Counted from the stretch's first letter, positions 18,662 through 28,540 are shown. The stretch: 64,000 nucleotides of DNA from Leptospiraceae bacterium (GCA_024233835.1 JACKPC010000001.1:868001-932000); one strand, 5' to 3'. A program made the numbers and translations. Notes: generated from the sequence alone by a model not told the origin.

Positions 18662-19387
18662 ATGAATAAATTTTTACTTATTATCCCGATTTATAATGAA
18701 GAGAAAGTCTTAGAATCTGTTGCTCATAATACAGTAAAAGAAGCGAAGGAACAGGCAGATATTCTTTTTATTAATGATGGTTCCTATGATCGCTCCCCTG
18801 AGATTTTATTGTCTCTACAAAAGCAGTACCCTTTTATAAAGCTTTTAAATAAAGAAGTAAATGAAGGCTACGGAGCAAGCATAATCAGCGGCTTTAACTA
18901 TGGAATTCAAGAATATTACGATTATCTAATTACTATGGACTGCGATGCTCAACATGAACCCAAAGATTTGCATCGTTTTTTTACTTACAATCCCTATGTG
19001 GATGTTGTGAGCGGGAGTCGCTATTTAAAAGATTCCCAAATCGTGGGAAAGGCACCCGAAGATAGGGTTGAAATCAATTACAGGATAACAGAACTTTTAA
19101 ATGAGACCTACAACTGGTCTTTAAGTGATGCCTTCTGTGGCTATAAACGTTATCGAATCGATGCATTCAAAAACCACGGTTTCGAAGAAAAGGGCTATGC
19201 TTTTCCTCTGGAATTATGGGCTTTTGCTTATCGAAATCATCTACATATTGAAGAACTGGCGGTTGATCGAATTTATTTAACCAATGATAGAAGTTTCGGT
19301 GAAGACCTGGATAACAAAAACAGACGTTATCGCCATTATATGCAGGCCTGGAAAAAAGCCGAAGAAAAATATGGAATCGAACGATAA
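18662..19387 (+). CDS. Family 2 glycosyltransferase
   Basis: A 241-residue GT-A fold enzyme like dolichyl-/polyprenyl-phosphate sugar synthases. It shows LLIIPIYNEEKVLESV, LFINDGSYDRSPEIL, GYGASIISGFNYGI and the metal-binding region ITMDCDAQHEP. There are no C-terminal membrane helices, so it is the soluble, catalytic-only form. A GAGG sits just before the ATG. Its position after the transpeptidase gene suggests a role in envelope assembly; the acceptor is unknown. Confidence 0.88.
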   Translation: MNKFLLIIPIYNEEKVLESVAHNTVKEAKEQADILFINDGSYDRSPEILLSLQKQYPFIKLLNKEVNEGYGASIISGFNYGIQEYYDYLITMDCDAQHEPKDLHRFFTYNPYVDVVSGSRYLKDSQIVGKAPEDRVEINYRITELLNETYNWSLSDAFCGYKRYRIDAFKNHGFEEKGYAFPLELWAFAYRNHLHIEELAVDRIYLTNDRSFGEDLDNKNRRYRHYMQAWKKAEEKYGIER

Positions 19388-19400
19388 CTAAAATCGCTTC

Positions 19401-20069
19401 CTACTTAAAACTCCAGGTTTGATTCCCGCTTCCGCTTATGGGATATTTGGCTCCTAAAAAGCGAGGAGGGGTATGAATAATATTCATATCCAACCAGGCA
19501 AGATTTCTGGCAAAGAATTCTCTCAGACGATTTTTCTTCTTATCCCTATAAACCCCGCTGTCCGACTCAAGACAGGAAACTTCCATACCCAACTTCCTTG
19601 CGATATAGGCGGCGCGGGGCTGGTGAAACCTCTGGGTAACAATAATCGCATCCTCAATTTCGTATACCTTTCTGGCTCTTGTAAGAGTATCGAGGGTACG
19701 AAACCCGGCAAAGTCCACGAAAATATCTTCTTTTCTCACCCGGTTCTTTATCATAAAATTCAGCATCGGTCGGATTTCATTATAAGAACGGGAAGAGTTA
19801 TCTCCTGAAAGTAAAATCTTTTTTACTTTATTATTCTGGTACAAAGAGAGAGCCCCCTGCAATCTGTCCCGCAAAATCGAAGAAGGTTTCTTGTTTCGAT
19901 ATACAGCAGCTCCCGGTACTATGGCTACCGTTTTTGGCTGCATAGCCTCTGCTTTTTGTGAAGACTCAATCAGGAGGTAATGAATTTCAAAACTCAGATC
20001 TATCACAAGGCTGGTTAACAGCAGACAGAAAAGGATAATAACTGAAGAATAAAGCAGTGTTTTCATCAC
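19401..20069 (-). CDS. SanA/YdcF-like DUF218 envelope protein
   Basis: A 222-residue protein with one N-terminal membrane helix and the DUF218 core: AIVPGAAVYRNKKPSSIL, RLQGALSLYQNNKVKKILLSG, VDFAGFRTLDTLTRAR, IIVTQRFHQPRAAYIARKLG. This order matches SanA, implicated in envelope barrier function in enterobacteria. It overlaps the upstream methyltransferase by four bases (ATGA), so the two are coupled. Confidence 0.85.
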   Translation of the reverse strand: MMKTLLYSSVIILFCLLLTSLVIDLSFEIHYLLIESSQKAEAMQPKTVAIVPGAAVYRNKKPSSILRDRLQGALSLYQNNKVKKILLSGDNSSRSYNEIRPMLNFMIKNRVRKEDIFVDFAGFRTLDTLTRARKVYEIEDAIIVTQRFHQPRAAYIARKLGMEVSCLESDSGVYRDKKKNRLREFFARNLAWLDMNIIHTPPRFLGAKYPISGSGNQTWSFK

Positions 20070-20764
20070 TCTCTGGGTTTTAGCCTTTGTATATTCCTGA
20101 AAAACTTAAACAAGAAGTTAATATCTCCTTCACTTAAGGGTCTCGTTTCCAGTATGGATTTCAGCCGTTTTACGGCAAGATTTTCCTTTCCGTGAAACTC
20201 ATCCATTCCTATAAGAGAAAAAATCTCCCCGGAAAGATCATACAGGCGATTTTTCTCCGGTGCCTGAACTTCTTCTATAAGCTCAGTACGAATATCAGAG
20301 TTATATAAAAGACTTAAAACAAAACAGACCGCCTGGGCCAGGTTCATTGAAGGTTGATAGCCGGGAAGTCGAAAGTTCAACATATAATTACAATGGCCGA
20401 TGGCTTCGAGAGACAGACCCCTATCTTCTCTTCCGAAAAGAATTCCAAATTTCCCGGGACTTCGCCGGAGAAGCTCAGGAAGTTCTTCCCGTTCAATAAA
20501 AGGACCCCTATCCCTCGTTTCTATCATTCCCGTTCCGATACAGAGAGAAAGATCGGACAAACAGGATTTCCAGTCGGAAAAGTATTCTATGCGATTAATT
20601 TCTTCGAGGGCATTATGCGCCATCCATTCCATTTCCGGCGCTTCTTCTTTTTTCTGCCCGATAATCCGTAAAGGTGGTAGGCCAAAATTCGCAATTAAAC
20701 GGCAGCACATCCCGATATTTCCGGTATAAATCGGGTCCTCGAGAATAATAATTATTCTATCCAT
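20066..20764 (-). CDS. TrmH/SpoU-family RNA 2'-O-methyltransferase (TrmJ-like)
   Basis: A 232-residue SPOUT enzyme. Motif 1 is DPIYTGNIGMCCRLIANFG, motif 2 is GILFGREDRGLS, and motif 3 is NFRLPGYQPSMNLAQAVCF, which builds the knotted SAM site. The C-terminal helical extension resembles TrmJ, which methylates position 32 of tRNA. The substrate is inferred from the overall arrangement only. Confidence 0.85.
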   Translation of the reverse strand: MDRIIIILEDPIYTGNIGMCCRLIANFGLPPLRIIGQKKEEAPEMEWMAHNALEEINRIEYFSDWKSCLSDLSLCIGTGMIETRDRGPFIEREELPELLRRSPGKFGILFGREDRGLSLEAIGHCNYMLNFRLPGYQPSMNLAQAVCFVLSLLYNSDIRTELIEEVQAPEKNRLYDLSGEIFSLIGMDEFHGKENLAVKRLKSILETRPLSEGDINFLFKFFRNIQRLKPRE

Positions 20765-20812
20765 ATATCATTTCAACTTGACCAAAAATCCCTTTCTTGG
20801 CATATTTTCTTT

Positions 20813-22804
20813 GTGCAAAACATAGAAAAAAAGCTCCGAGAGCTGGAAGAAAAGGTTCGTTATCATCAGCATTTATACTACGTAGAAAACAAGCAAGAAA
20901 TCTCCGATAAAGAGTTTGATCTGCTTTTTAAAGAACTTCAGGCTCTGGAAGAAAAGTATCCAAAGCTTGCTTCTCCTAATAGCCCCACGCGGATTGTAGG
21001 CTCGGATCTGGACAATCATTTTGAAAAGTTTCAGCACAAAATACCTGTTTTATCCCTGGAGAATACTTACAGCCCCCTCGAATTAGACGAGTGGATACAA
21101 AAAATCGGCCCGGAGGATGAATATTCCCTCGAATGGAAAATCGACGGAGCTTCTATTGTCCTTTACTACGAAAAAGGAGAACTGGAGAAAGGAATTTCGC
21201 GGGGAACCGGTGGTGTTGGAGATGATGTAACCGAAAATATTCGTACCATAAAAAACATTCCTCTCAAGCTACCCGAACCGGTCACCATTTACCTCCGGGG
21301 AGAAGTCTACATGACTTTTTCCGATTTCGAAAAACTGAACCGGGATGCCGGCGGTAAATACGCCAACCCGAGAAACCTGGCTTCGGGAACCTTAAAGCAC
21401 AAAAGTTCCAAGCAGGTTTCCAAGCGTCCTCTGCGAATTTTTACCTATGATGCCTATTTCCCGGAGGGCCAAAGAAAACTCCATACACATAAAGAGCTTT
21501 TGGATTATATGAAGAAACTAAAGCTTCCTGTGCCGGAGAATATACAGATTGTAAAAGGCAAAACCATCAAAGACCTGATTTATTCTTACCAGGAAAAGAA
21601 AGAGAAACTGGACTTCCCGGTTGATGGCCTGGTGATTAAGCTGAACGACCTGGCTAAACGTGAAAAGCTGGGCTTCACCTCTCATTCTCCCCGATTTGCC
21701 CGTGCCTATAAGTTCGATGCAGAACTCAAAGAAAGTACTATCGAAGAAATAGACATTGCCGTAGGTAGAACAGGTAAGATTACTCCAAGAGCCAGAATTA
21801 AGCCTATACAGCTCGCCGGGACAACTGTAAGCTACGCAACTCTGCATAACCAGGACTTTATTAAGGAAAAGAAAATTGGTATCGGAGCAAAGGTGATGGT
21901 GGCCAAAAGGGGAGAAATTATCCCGGCAGTGGAAGAAGTAATAGAGGAAGGCAAGAGTATTTTTAGCTTTCCGAAGACTTGTCCGGCCTGTAAGTCCAAA
22001 CTGGAAAAAAGAGAGGATTCAGTAGATCTCTTCTGTAACAATAAATCCTGCCCGGAAAGAGAAAAGAACCTTCTTGTATTCTTCTGTCAAAAGAAGCAGA
22101 TGGATATTGACGGACTCGGAGAAAAACAGGTAGAAAATCTCTATAAGAAAGGTTTTATCAAAACAATTCCGAGCCTGTATAGGCTACAGGAAAAAAAAGC
22201 AGAGCTTGTAGAACTGGAAGGATACGGAGAAAAGAGCGTGAAGATTCTTTTAGATGGATTGGAAAAATCCAAAAAGAAGGATCTGAAAGTTCTTCTACCT
22301 TCCCTCGGTCTACCGGAAATCGGACATAAGGTAACCGAAATCCTGATTGAAAATTCCTATTTCTCTATCGATGAACTGGTGGAGGCTGCCAATAAAAATA
22401 AAAAAGAAGAGCTTCTTTCTATTCACGGACTGGGACCTAGAACGGTAGATTCAATTCTAAAATCCTTTCAGGATAAGGATATACTGCAAACTATAGCTGA
22501 ATTAAAAAAACTGGGTCTGAATTTTACAACCAGAGCCCCGGAAAGGGCCGAGAAGCAACCTTTTGCCGGACAATCCTGGTGTGTTACGGGAAGCTTTCTT
22601 CATTTTCAACCCAGAGATAAAGCTCTGGAAATTATCGTCAAATATGGAGGTAAGAAAGTTTCGGGTGTCTCCTCCAAAACAAGTCATCTACTGGCGGGAG
22701 AGGCTGCCGGTTCCAAGCTGGAAAAAGCAAAGGAACTGGGTGTCAAAGTTTTAAATGAGGATGAATTCCTTGAAATGTTAAAAAAAGAGAATATAGAGGT
22801 ATAG
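20813..22804 (+). CDS. ligA: NAD-dependent DNA ligase LigA
   Basis: Seals nicks during replication and repair using NAD+. At 663 residues it is full length. Order: domain Ia (YHQHLYYVENKQEISDKEFD), adenylation site EWKIDGAS with Lys near residue 109, OB fold (VDGLVIKLND), a four-Cys zinc finger (CPACKSKL...CNNKSCPE), helix-hairpin-helix repeats, and a C-terminal BRCT domain (FAGQSWCVTGSF...KTSHLLAGEAAGSKLEKA). The start codon is GTG with a weak ribosome-binding site. It is divergent from the methyltransferase gene. Confidence 0.97.
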   Translation: MQNIEKKLRELEEKVRYHQHLYYVENKQEISDKEFDLLFKELQALEEKYPKLASPNSPTRIVGSDLDNHFEKFQHKIPVLSLENTYSPLELDEWIQKIGPEDEYSLEWKIDGASIVLYYEKGELEKGISRGTGGVGDDVTENIRTIKNIPLKLPEPVTIYLRGEVYMTFSDFEKLNRDAGGKYANPRNLASGTLKHKSSKQVSKRPLRIFTYDAYFPEGQRKLHTHKELLDYMKKLKLPVPENIQIVKGKTIKDLIYSYQEKKEKLDFPVDGLVIKLNDLAKREKLGFTSHSPRFARAYKFDAELKESTIEEIDIAVGRTGKITPRARIKPIQLAGTTVSYATLHNQDFIKEKKIGIGAKVMVAKRGEIIPAVEEVIEEGKSIFSFPKTCPACKSKLEKREDSVDLFCNNKSCPEREKNLLVFFCQKKQMDIDGLGEKQVENLYKKGFIKTIPSLYRLQEKKAELVELEGYGEKSVKILLDGLEKSKKKDLKVLLPSLGLPEIGHKVTEILIENSYFSIDELVEAANKNKKEELLSIHGLGPRTVDSILKSFQDKDILQTIAELKKLGLNFTTRAPERAEKQPFAGQSWCVTGSFLHFQPRDKALEIIVKYGGKKVSGVSSKTSHLLAGEAAGSKLEKAKELGVKVLNEDEFLEMLKKENIEV

Positions 22805-22808
22805 ATGG

Positions 22809-23156
22809 ATGAAATTAGAAGAATTGGATTATTGTCTCGAATTTGATAGGAAGACTTCTACCATTTCCATTAAAGGAATCCTGCGTCTTCCCGGACTGAG
22901 AGATTATGAACCTATTAAGAGCTTTCTTTACTCATCTTCAAGGCGAACCGATACAGCTCTTACCCTGGATCTTTCTGAACTCATCAATCTGAATAGTGCC
23001 GGTATTACAACTATCAGCACCTTTGCTCTCGGGTTAAAAAGAGAAAATCGCCTGGAGTTTGAAGTAATAGGAAATGAACGGTATCACTGGCAAAGACAGA
23101 TGATTCCGAATTTGCAGAAGCTCTGGAAAGATGTAAAATATAAGTTTGTATCTTAA
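22809..23156 (+). CDS. STAS-like regulator of the slr1659 type
   Basis: A 115-residue protein starting 4 bases after ligA. It has a STAS-like pattern, TLDLSELINLNSAGITTISTF, but the C-terminal half (RYHWQRQMIPNLQKLWKDV) follows the slr1659-type variant seen in cyanobacteria and Leptospira rather than SpoIIAA. The Ser in 'NSAG' is at the phosphorylation position. It overlaps the convergent deaminase gene by four bases. Confidence 0.75.
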   Translation: MKLEELDYCLEFDRKTSTISIKGILRLPGLRDYEPIKSFLYSSSRRTDTALTLDLSELINLNSAGITTISTFALGLKRENRLEFEVIGNERYHWQRQMIPNLQKLWKDVKYKFVS

Positions 23157-24478
23157 AAGTTTCCCAACTTATAATCTTTTTTGAGTTCAGAAATTTTGCT
23201 TTGCATCGTTTTCCAGAGAGCCTCTTTATTCGGGTGAAAGGTGGATTGAACACCTTTCTGAATCAGGTCTAAAATCTCTTTCAGGCTAAAATTCAAATAT
23301 TGATAAAGTTTTAAATACTCATCACTCAGGTTGACATTGAAAATTTTGGGATCATCGGTATTGATGCAGGTTAAAAGACCGCTGTCGTAGTATTTTCTTA
23401 CCGGATGGTGCTGTTCTCTACGAACATATTTTCCTGTAAAAATATTACTGGTTAAACAGATTTCCACCGGAATTTGCTTTTCTGCCAGGTATTCCACAAG
23501 AGCCGGATCCTGTACTGCCGAAACAGCATGGCCGATACGTTCAGCCCCTAAAACCTTTACAGCATCCCAGATTTCCCAGGGTCCATCATCTTCACCGGAA
23601 TGAGCGACTGTATGGAGACCTGCTGCCCTTGCTTTTTCGAAAATCAGGGCAAAGTTTTTGGCCGGCCCTTTTAATTCCGCTCCTCCCAGACCGATACCCA
23701 GAATTTCCGGATAATCCAGTTCCAGCACATACTCCAGGTTTCGCATCGCATTTTCTCGACCGAAAGAGCGGGAAACATCGATTAGAAGTTTAATATCGGT
23801 TCCATCTTCGGCTTTCTTTTCCCGGATCCGTTCGATAATGATCTCTACCATGCGCTGAAAATTTAAGCCATTCTGGATAAACTTGGAAGGTGCAAAAAAG
23901 ACCTCGGCATAGAGAATGTTGTCTGCCCGCATGTATTCGGCAAGACTATCTACCATATATCCCAGGTTCTCTTCCTTTTTTATTATACTCTGAATGAAAA
24001 AGAAAGCGTTAATGAAGCCATTCAGACCCTCAAAATGCAGAACATTTTCTAATTCTTCTTCCGAGGTCTGTATATTATTTTCTTCAATGAGTTGTAAAAG
24101 AGTTTTTTTGTCCAGACAGGCTTCGAGGTGAAGATGCACTTCTGTTTTAGGTAGACTCTGGATAAAACTACGTACATCTTTCTCCGAAGGCTTCTCCAGA
24201 GAAAGATCGGCAGTTCGAATCTCATCAAGGGTGTGCAGGGTAATCTTGCCACGTTTTTTATTCTCTTCCTGAATCCAGGAAGGTGGCTCCTGAATTACAA
24301 TTTCCATCAGGGAGACCCTTTCAGAAAGTAAATGGTTGATCTGGTAGTCGAAGGCCAGCTGTACATTGGGAGAATAAGGTCTATTCAGGGGAAGTCGGCT
24401 TTTTAGCCTGTTTAGCTCATTGACATCCCTATCGATACTCTGGATTCGATCCAGAATTTTCTCAATACTGGCTTTCAA
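23153..24478 (-). CDS. Adenosine deaminase-family metalloenzyme
   Basis: An amidohydrolase-fold enzyme that hydrolyses adenosine or a related aminopurine nucleoside. Metal and catalytic motifs are in order: TEVHLHLEAC (HxH), TVAHSGEDDGPW (His, Glu), RIGHAVSAVQD (His) and INTDDPKIF (Asp pair). The enzyme domain is preceded by about 100 residues of charged helical sequence that classical enzymes lack, giving 441 residues. TTG start with GGAG four bases upstream. Specificity for adenosine rather than adenine or 6-aminofutalosine cannot be fixed from sequence alone. Confidence 0.88.
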   Translation of the reverse strand: MKASIEKILDRIQSIDRDVNELNRLKSRLPLNRPYSPNVQLAFDYQINHLLSERVSLMEIVIQEPPSWIQEENKKRGKITLHTLDEIRTADLSLEKPSEKDVRSFIQSLPKTEVHLHLEACLDKKTLLQLIEENNIQTSEEELENVLHFEGLNGFINAFFFIQSIIKKEENLGYMVDSLAEYMRADNILYAEVFFAPSKFIQNGLNFQRMVEIIIERIREKKAEDGTDIKLLIDVSRSFGRENAMRNLEYVLELDYPEILGIGLGGAELKGPAKNFALIFEKARAAGLHTVAHSGEDDGPWEIWDAVKVLGAERIGHAVSAVQDPALVEYLAEKQIPVEICLTSNIFTGKYVRREQHHPVRKYYDSGLLTCINTDDPKIFNVNLSDEYLKLYQYLNFSLKEILDLIQKGVQSTFHPNKEALWKTMQSKISELKKDYKLGNF

Positions 24479-24666
24479 AGTTCTCCTACCGTATGCAAAT
24501 CTCTTTCCCAGTTTTCAAAATACGTTTTTTTTAAAAAGTACATTCTCTTTTGGCTTTCTAAAAATGTTAAGTGTCCTTTTACATTTTTCAATCGTAGGCG
24601 AAATATCGATAACTCGCTTTCTGAATTAAGTTGACGTATTGTTCATTTGATTCCTTGCAAGATTTT

Positions 24667-25386
24667 TTATTTTTGATCCTGCCCGCGACTCAGGACGAGA
24701 ACATATATTTTTTCAGCTCCATTTTGCAGTAGAAGACGGGCAATCTCGTTGATAGTTGCGCCGGTAGTAAATACATCATCGATAATTAAATAGGAACCCA
24801 AAAGCTTTCCCTGAAAGGAATTTGCTATAGAAAAAGCCGAATATGCGTGTAAAAAGCGCTCCCTGTAGGTTTTTCCGGACTGTAGTTCTTTGGATGTTTT
24901 TTGTACAGGCCGAAGAATCGGAATTTGTAAAAACTTAGAGAGGTCTTTTTCCAGAACTTCACAACTTCTGTAGGGTCTTTCTTTTATAGTTTTAAGGTTG
25001 GATGGAACCGGAATAATGGCCTGTAGTTCTAAATTTTTTAGTTCCCGGATATGCTTCTTTAAACCCGTCCGAAAGAAGTAACGAAGGTTTCCTATATTAC
25101 TAAACTTAATCCTCTGGATAATTTCTTTTTCGAGCTGATTTCGGTAAGATAAAAAAAATAATTTTTCAAAGAAAATATTCCGGGAATTACAGTATCTACA
25201 ACTATCTTCAAGGGGAGAGTGGCAGACGGGACAGAAGGAAGGCGGGGTCTCCTTTGCGGGACGGCTCTTCTGAGAATAGCAGGATTTGCAGAGTCCTATC
25301 TTCTTCGCAAGGAAATCTTTTTTCTGACACCGAAAGCATTGCAGGGGAAATAACCAATTTAACAAATCATAAAATACAGTTTTCAT
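24667..25386 (-). CDS. comF: ComF-family phosphoribosyltransferase-like protein
   Basis: A 239-residue protein with two Cys-rich zinc ribbons at the N-terminus (CFRCQKKDF...CKSCY and CPVCHSPLEDSCRYC) and the PRTase signature SYLIIDDVFTTGATINEIA near the C-terminus. ComF proteins act in the cytosolic step of natural transformation, handling incoming single-stranded DNA. No other com genes are in the window. Confidence 0.9.
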   Translation of the reverse strand: MKTVFYDLLNWLFPLQCFRCQKKDFLAKKIGLCKSCYSQKSRPAKETPPSFCPVCHSPLEDSCRYCNSRNIFFEKLFFLSYRNQLEKEIIQRIKFSNIGNLRYFFRTGLKKHIRELKNLELQAIIPVPSNLKTIKERPYRSCEVLEKDLSKFLQIPILRPVQKTSKELQSGKTYRERFLHAYSAFSIANSFQGKLLGSYLIIDDVFTTGATINEIARLLLQNGAEKIYVLVLSRGQDQK

Positions 25387-25443
25387 ATATTATCAGGTAA
25401 TAAAGAAAACCCGGAAAGTGACTTTTTTCCCTAAAAAAATGGA

Positions 25444-25941
25444 TTATTTCTTGGCCTTCTTAATAAGTTTTATCCCCCAATCGTAATGACTTGATGTTGC
25501 CGAAACCAGGTAGGCCCCCAATGAAGTAGTTCCGGTCCATTTGTATTTTTTCTTTTCAAATAGCTCTTCATCATTATGTTTCTCGATGAGACTCCTGATT
25601 TTTTTGTAACTCGACTTGAAATGTAGCTTTGCCTCTTTAAGGGATGTATCCCTGTATTTTTCCCAAATCCATCTGTTCAGTTCTGGAGTTGTTTTCCAGG
25701 TGTATCCTTTGGCCGGCATATCCGGTTTTTCTCCTTTCATCCCGATTGTGTACCATTCCAGCATCATTAAGTGCCAATGGTGAAGATGCATCAACACATC
25801 TCGAATATTTCGATTCATTGTGCCTTTCGGGAATTCAGCATTCTGTTCTTCCTGTGATAGGTTCTCAATGAAGTCCATTAGAAATTCAAAATTCTTCTTG
25901 CTTAAATCCAGCAATTCGGTTTTATTTTTAGGTCGTGCCAT
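25444..25941 (-). CDS. ClbS/DfsB-family four-helix-bundle protein
   Basis: A 165-residue soluble protein with the family pattern MARPKNKTELL at the start, TMNRNIRDVLMHLHHWHLMMLEWY, and SLGAYLVSATSSHYDWG near the end. The His residues of helix 2 and the C-terminal H-x-D-W are typical of DinB-like bundles. ClbS protects E. coli from its own colibactin, but most homologues are uncharacterised, so no such role is claimed. Confidence 0.85.
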   Translation of the reverse strand: MARPKNKTELLDLSKKNFEFLMDFIENLSQEEQNAEFPKGTMNRNIRDVLMHLHHWHLMMLEWYTIGMKGEKPDMPAKGYTWKTTPELNRWIWEKYRDTSLKEAKLHFKSSYKKIRSLIEKHNDEELFEKKKYKWTGTTSLGAYLVSATSSHYDWGIKLIKKAKK

Positions 25942-26165
25942 ATTTATCTCACTAAATTTTTCTTATAGTGTATAGAGTCCTATTAGAAATAAATTTCTCA
26001 AATACTCAAAATTTATTCTCATGATTTGTATAATGATATTATAAAGGGTGGTATGAAATTGTAAATTATCATTTTTACATCGAAAGTAATAAATCATCCG
26101 AGTTCGGATGTGAGCAGCCCCTTTTTCCGATTTACAGGAAAATCTTTGCAGGATAAACTGCTCTT

Positions 26166-27606
26166 ATGCTAACAATCGCGTATGGAGAGGCCAATTTCGA
26201 TAATCTGAGAAGGAATCAACGCCTGTTTCTTGATAAAACTCATTTTATTCCCCGTCTCGAAGCAGTAGAAAAGTTTTTCTTTATTCGGCCAAGGCGTTTC
26301 GGAAAAAGCCTCTGGATTAGCGTCCTGCAATCCTATTATGACATAAAGAAGCAGGAGAAGTTTGATGAGCTTTTCCATGAGCTCTACATCCATAAACAAC
26401 CTACCAGAGGGAAAAGAAGCATTTGTTCGTGACATTATCTCTGAGACCGGCTATGTCCGCAACTTCTACGAGCAAATGAAAATAGCCAGTGGAGAAGGTG
26501 TATTTGAAAGGTTTTTTATTACCGGTGTTTCTCCTATCATGCTCGATGAACTGGCCAGTGGTTTTAATATCATGAGCAATATGACAGGCCATCCGCAGTT
26601 CAATGAGATGCTGGGCTTTACAGCAGAAGAAGTGCGGGGCATATTAGATAAAGTGCCCCTGGAAAGATTTGCTAAAAAGAGCAAAGAAGAAGTGTTTCTG
26701 GATATGACTACATTTTATAATGGTTATCTGTTTTCTGAAGAGGCCCATAAGAAAGTGTTCAATTCGGATATGGTTTTGTATTTTCTACAGTATTTTCATG
26801 ATGTGGGTTATCCTAAAGAGATCCTTGATTTTAATGTAAAGACAGATTATAGCAAGCTGAAAGGCTTGATCGTGGGTAGTAGCGGTAAGGAAAACCTGAA
26901 ACGAATCTTAGAAGAAATTAATACTCAGGAGTATTTAACCTTTCAATTAGTACAGCGCTTTACCTTTGAAAACCGCTTGAAAGACTACGAATTAAAATCA
27001 TTATTGTTCTTCTTCGGCCTCTTAACCATGACAAATATTCCCAACCGTTTTGTTGTGCCGAACCAGGTGATTAAAACCCTACACTGGGAGTATTTCCAGA
27101 ACTTCCTCGAAGAAAACGGGGTGGACTTCGATGTAAGTGCTCTGCACAACTGCATTGCCGAAATGTCCGAGTCCGGGAAAGTAGAGGGCTTGAAAAATTT
27201 AGCTATTGATTTCTTTCAGAATAAACTCTCAAACTTCGATTTTTCTGCCATGACAGAGAAGCATATCAAGTTTATGTTTATCTCCTACTTTACTTTGAGT
27301 AAGCTCTACAGCATTATCTCCGAAAGAGAACTACCCGGCGGCAAACGCATCGACCTTCTCTTCGAAGCTCACCCGGCCTATTACCATTACGTGATGCATA
27401 ACTTTATTATGGAATTCAAATATATTTACAAGAAAGATTCTCCTTCGGAAGCCAGAGCAAAGCGGGAAGCGGCTATTTCCCAGGCAAAAGAATACTACGA
27501 GACCTACAAGCGTGACTTCAAGCAATTTGGCCGAGAACTCCATTCCATGGCTCTCATCGTGACCCACGACAAACAGGTAGAATTTGTGGAAGTTGCCGGG
27601 TTTTGA
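26166..27606 (+). pseudogene. AAA-ATPase-like / PD-(D/E)XK nuclease (DUF1703) gene with internal deletion
   Basis: The frame from 26166 encodes the start of the family (YGEANFDNLRRNQRLFLDKT, then FIRPRRFGKSLWISVL, the Walker A equivalent) and breaks near 26400. A second frame, shifted by one, resumes at once with EAFVRDIISETGYVRNFYEQ and continues to the C-terminal nuclease (KRIDLLFEAHPAYYHY...FIMEFKYI, D...ExK). About 100 residues with the Walker B and sensor region are missing, so a deletion of roughly 300 bases joined the halves out of frame. The nuclease half alone (from about 26400) could still be translated. This family is typically multi-copy and of unknown role. Confidence 0.85.
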
Positions 27607-27955
27607 ATTGTGCCTATAGTCAGTCAGGGACGACGCATTAATTGTTTGTTTTTACTAGGTATTTCAGTGAAAACTAAGAGTTTACCCAATTTTCTATTTT
27701 TATATTTTGGATTCTTTGGAAATGCTTAACATTCCTTTCATGGAATATATAGTTGTTAGTTTTTATTACTGCCTGGGTACTGCTCTCCTATTGAATCTGA
27801 GACCCTGTTTCTTCATGCATTTCGGAACTCTAGAAAAGATTCAAAACTCTTTGATACGGTAAGAGGGTTTATTGAGTTATTGAAGAAAAACTATAAATAA
27901 ACCAGGCTTATTAAAAATATATTGTATTTTTTTATAAAAGATGTAGAATGTCGGT
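27607..27955. other. 349-base gap with a possible gene remnant
   Basis: No intact gene is seen. On the plus strand about 27757-27900 reads as a stretch ending KLFDTVRGFIELLKKNYK and a TAA, with plausible composition but no start. It may be the 3' stub of a lost gene. The rest is AT-rich and includes the promoter region of the DUF433 gene. Confidence 0.35.
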
Positions 27956-28189
27956 ATGAAAGAACTTTTAAAGAGAATTACTCTTGATCCGGAGGTCTGT
28001 AAAGGCAAGCCAACCATCCGCAAAATGAGATTTACAGTAACGCAACTTTTGGAACTTCTTGCCGGTGGTATGACGTATGATGAAATTTTATCGGATTATC
28101 ATTATCTGGAAAAAGAGGATATTTTTGCCTGCTTATATTACGCTTCCCGTATTGCAGATACAAAAGAAGTCATTCCGATTGCTGTCTGA
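27956..28189 (+). CDS. DUF433 antitoxin
   Basis: A complete 77-residue DUF433 protein: RITLDPEVCKGKPTIRKMRFTVTQLLELLAGGMT, then EILSDYHYLEKEDIFACLYYAS. This matches the winged-helix-like antitoxin that partners DUF5615 (Mut7-C-like PIN-related) toxins. Its TGA overlaps the ATG of the toxin by one base. The toxin gene is frameshifted, so this antitoxin is probably an orphan. Confidence 0.88.
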   Translation: MKELLKRITLDPEVCKGKPTIRKMRFTVTQLLELLAGGMTYDEILSDYHYLEKEDIFACLYYASRIADTKEVIPIAV

Positions 28190-28540
28190 TGAAGTTTATT
28201 GTTGATACTCAGTTACCGCCTAATCTGGCAAAATTTTTAGTCTATAAAGGATATGAGGCTATTCATACAAGTGATTTCCTGATGGACATCTTCTAAAAGA
28301 TAAGGAAATTATCTTCATAGCAAAAGATCAGGATAGAATCATTGCAACAAAAGATAATGATTTTTTAGATAATTTTTTAGTGAATGGAGCTCCACCAAAA
28401 GTTCTATTTATACAACTTGGTAATATCAGTAACAAAGAATACTGAATAAATTAAGCAATTCATTAGATACAATAGTAAAGGGTTTCAAGAAAGGAAGTAG
28501 TTTTATAATTCTAAAAAATGAATCTGTAGTGATTTATTGA
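28189..28540 (+). pseudogene. DUF5615 (Mut7-C-like) toxin, two frameshifts
   Basis: The frame starts MKFIVDTQLPPNLAKFLVYKG and continues AIHTSDF, then stops at TAA near 28295. The family sequence resumes in another frame with DGHLLKDKEIIFIAKDQDR, IIATKDNDFLDNFLVNG, PPKVLFIQLGNISNKE, and in a third frame from about 28443 with LNKLSNSLDTIVKGF to the TGA at 28538-28540. Restoring one base near 28280 and one adjustment near 28440 would give an ordinary toxin of about 115 residues with the PIN-like acidic residues. A sequencing error at two separate points is possible but less likely. Confidence 0.85.

Noticed and set aside
25444..25941. Colibactin resistance function for the ClbS-like protein
   Set aside because: No colibactin or similar cluster is present, and most homologues are uncharacterised.
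26095..26110. Hairpin CATCCG-AGTT-CGGATG as a terminator
   Set aside because: It has no T-tract and lies between divergent genes, where a terminator is not expected; left unassigned.
26169..26435. Minus-strand frame opposite the AAA gene
   Set aside because: It mirrors the coding sequence of the AAA gene and matches no family.
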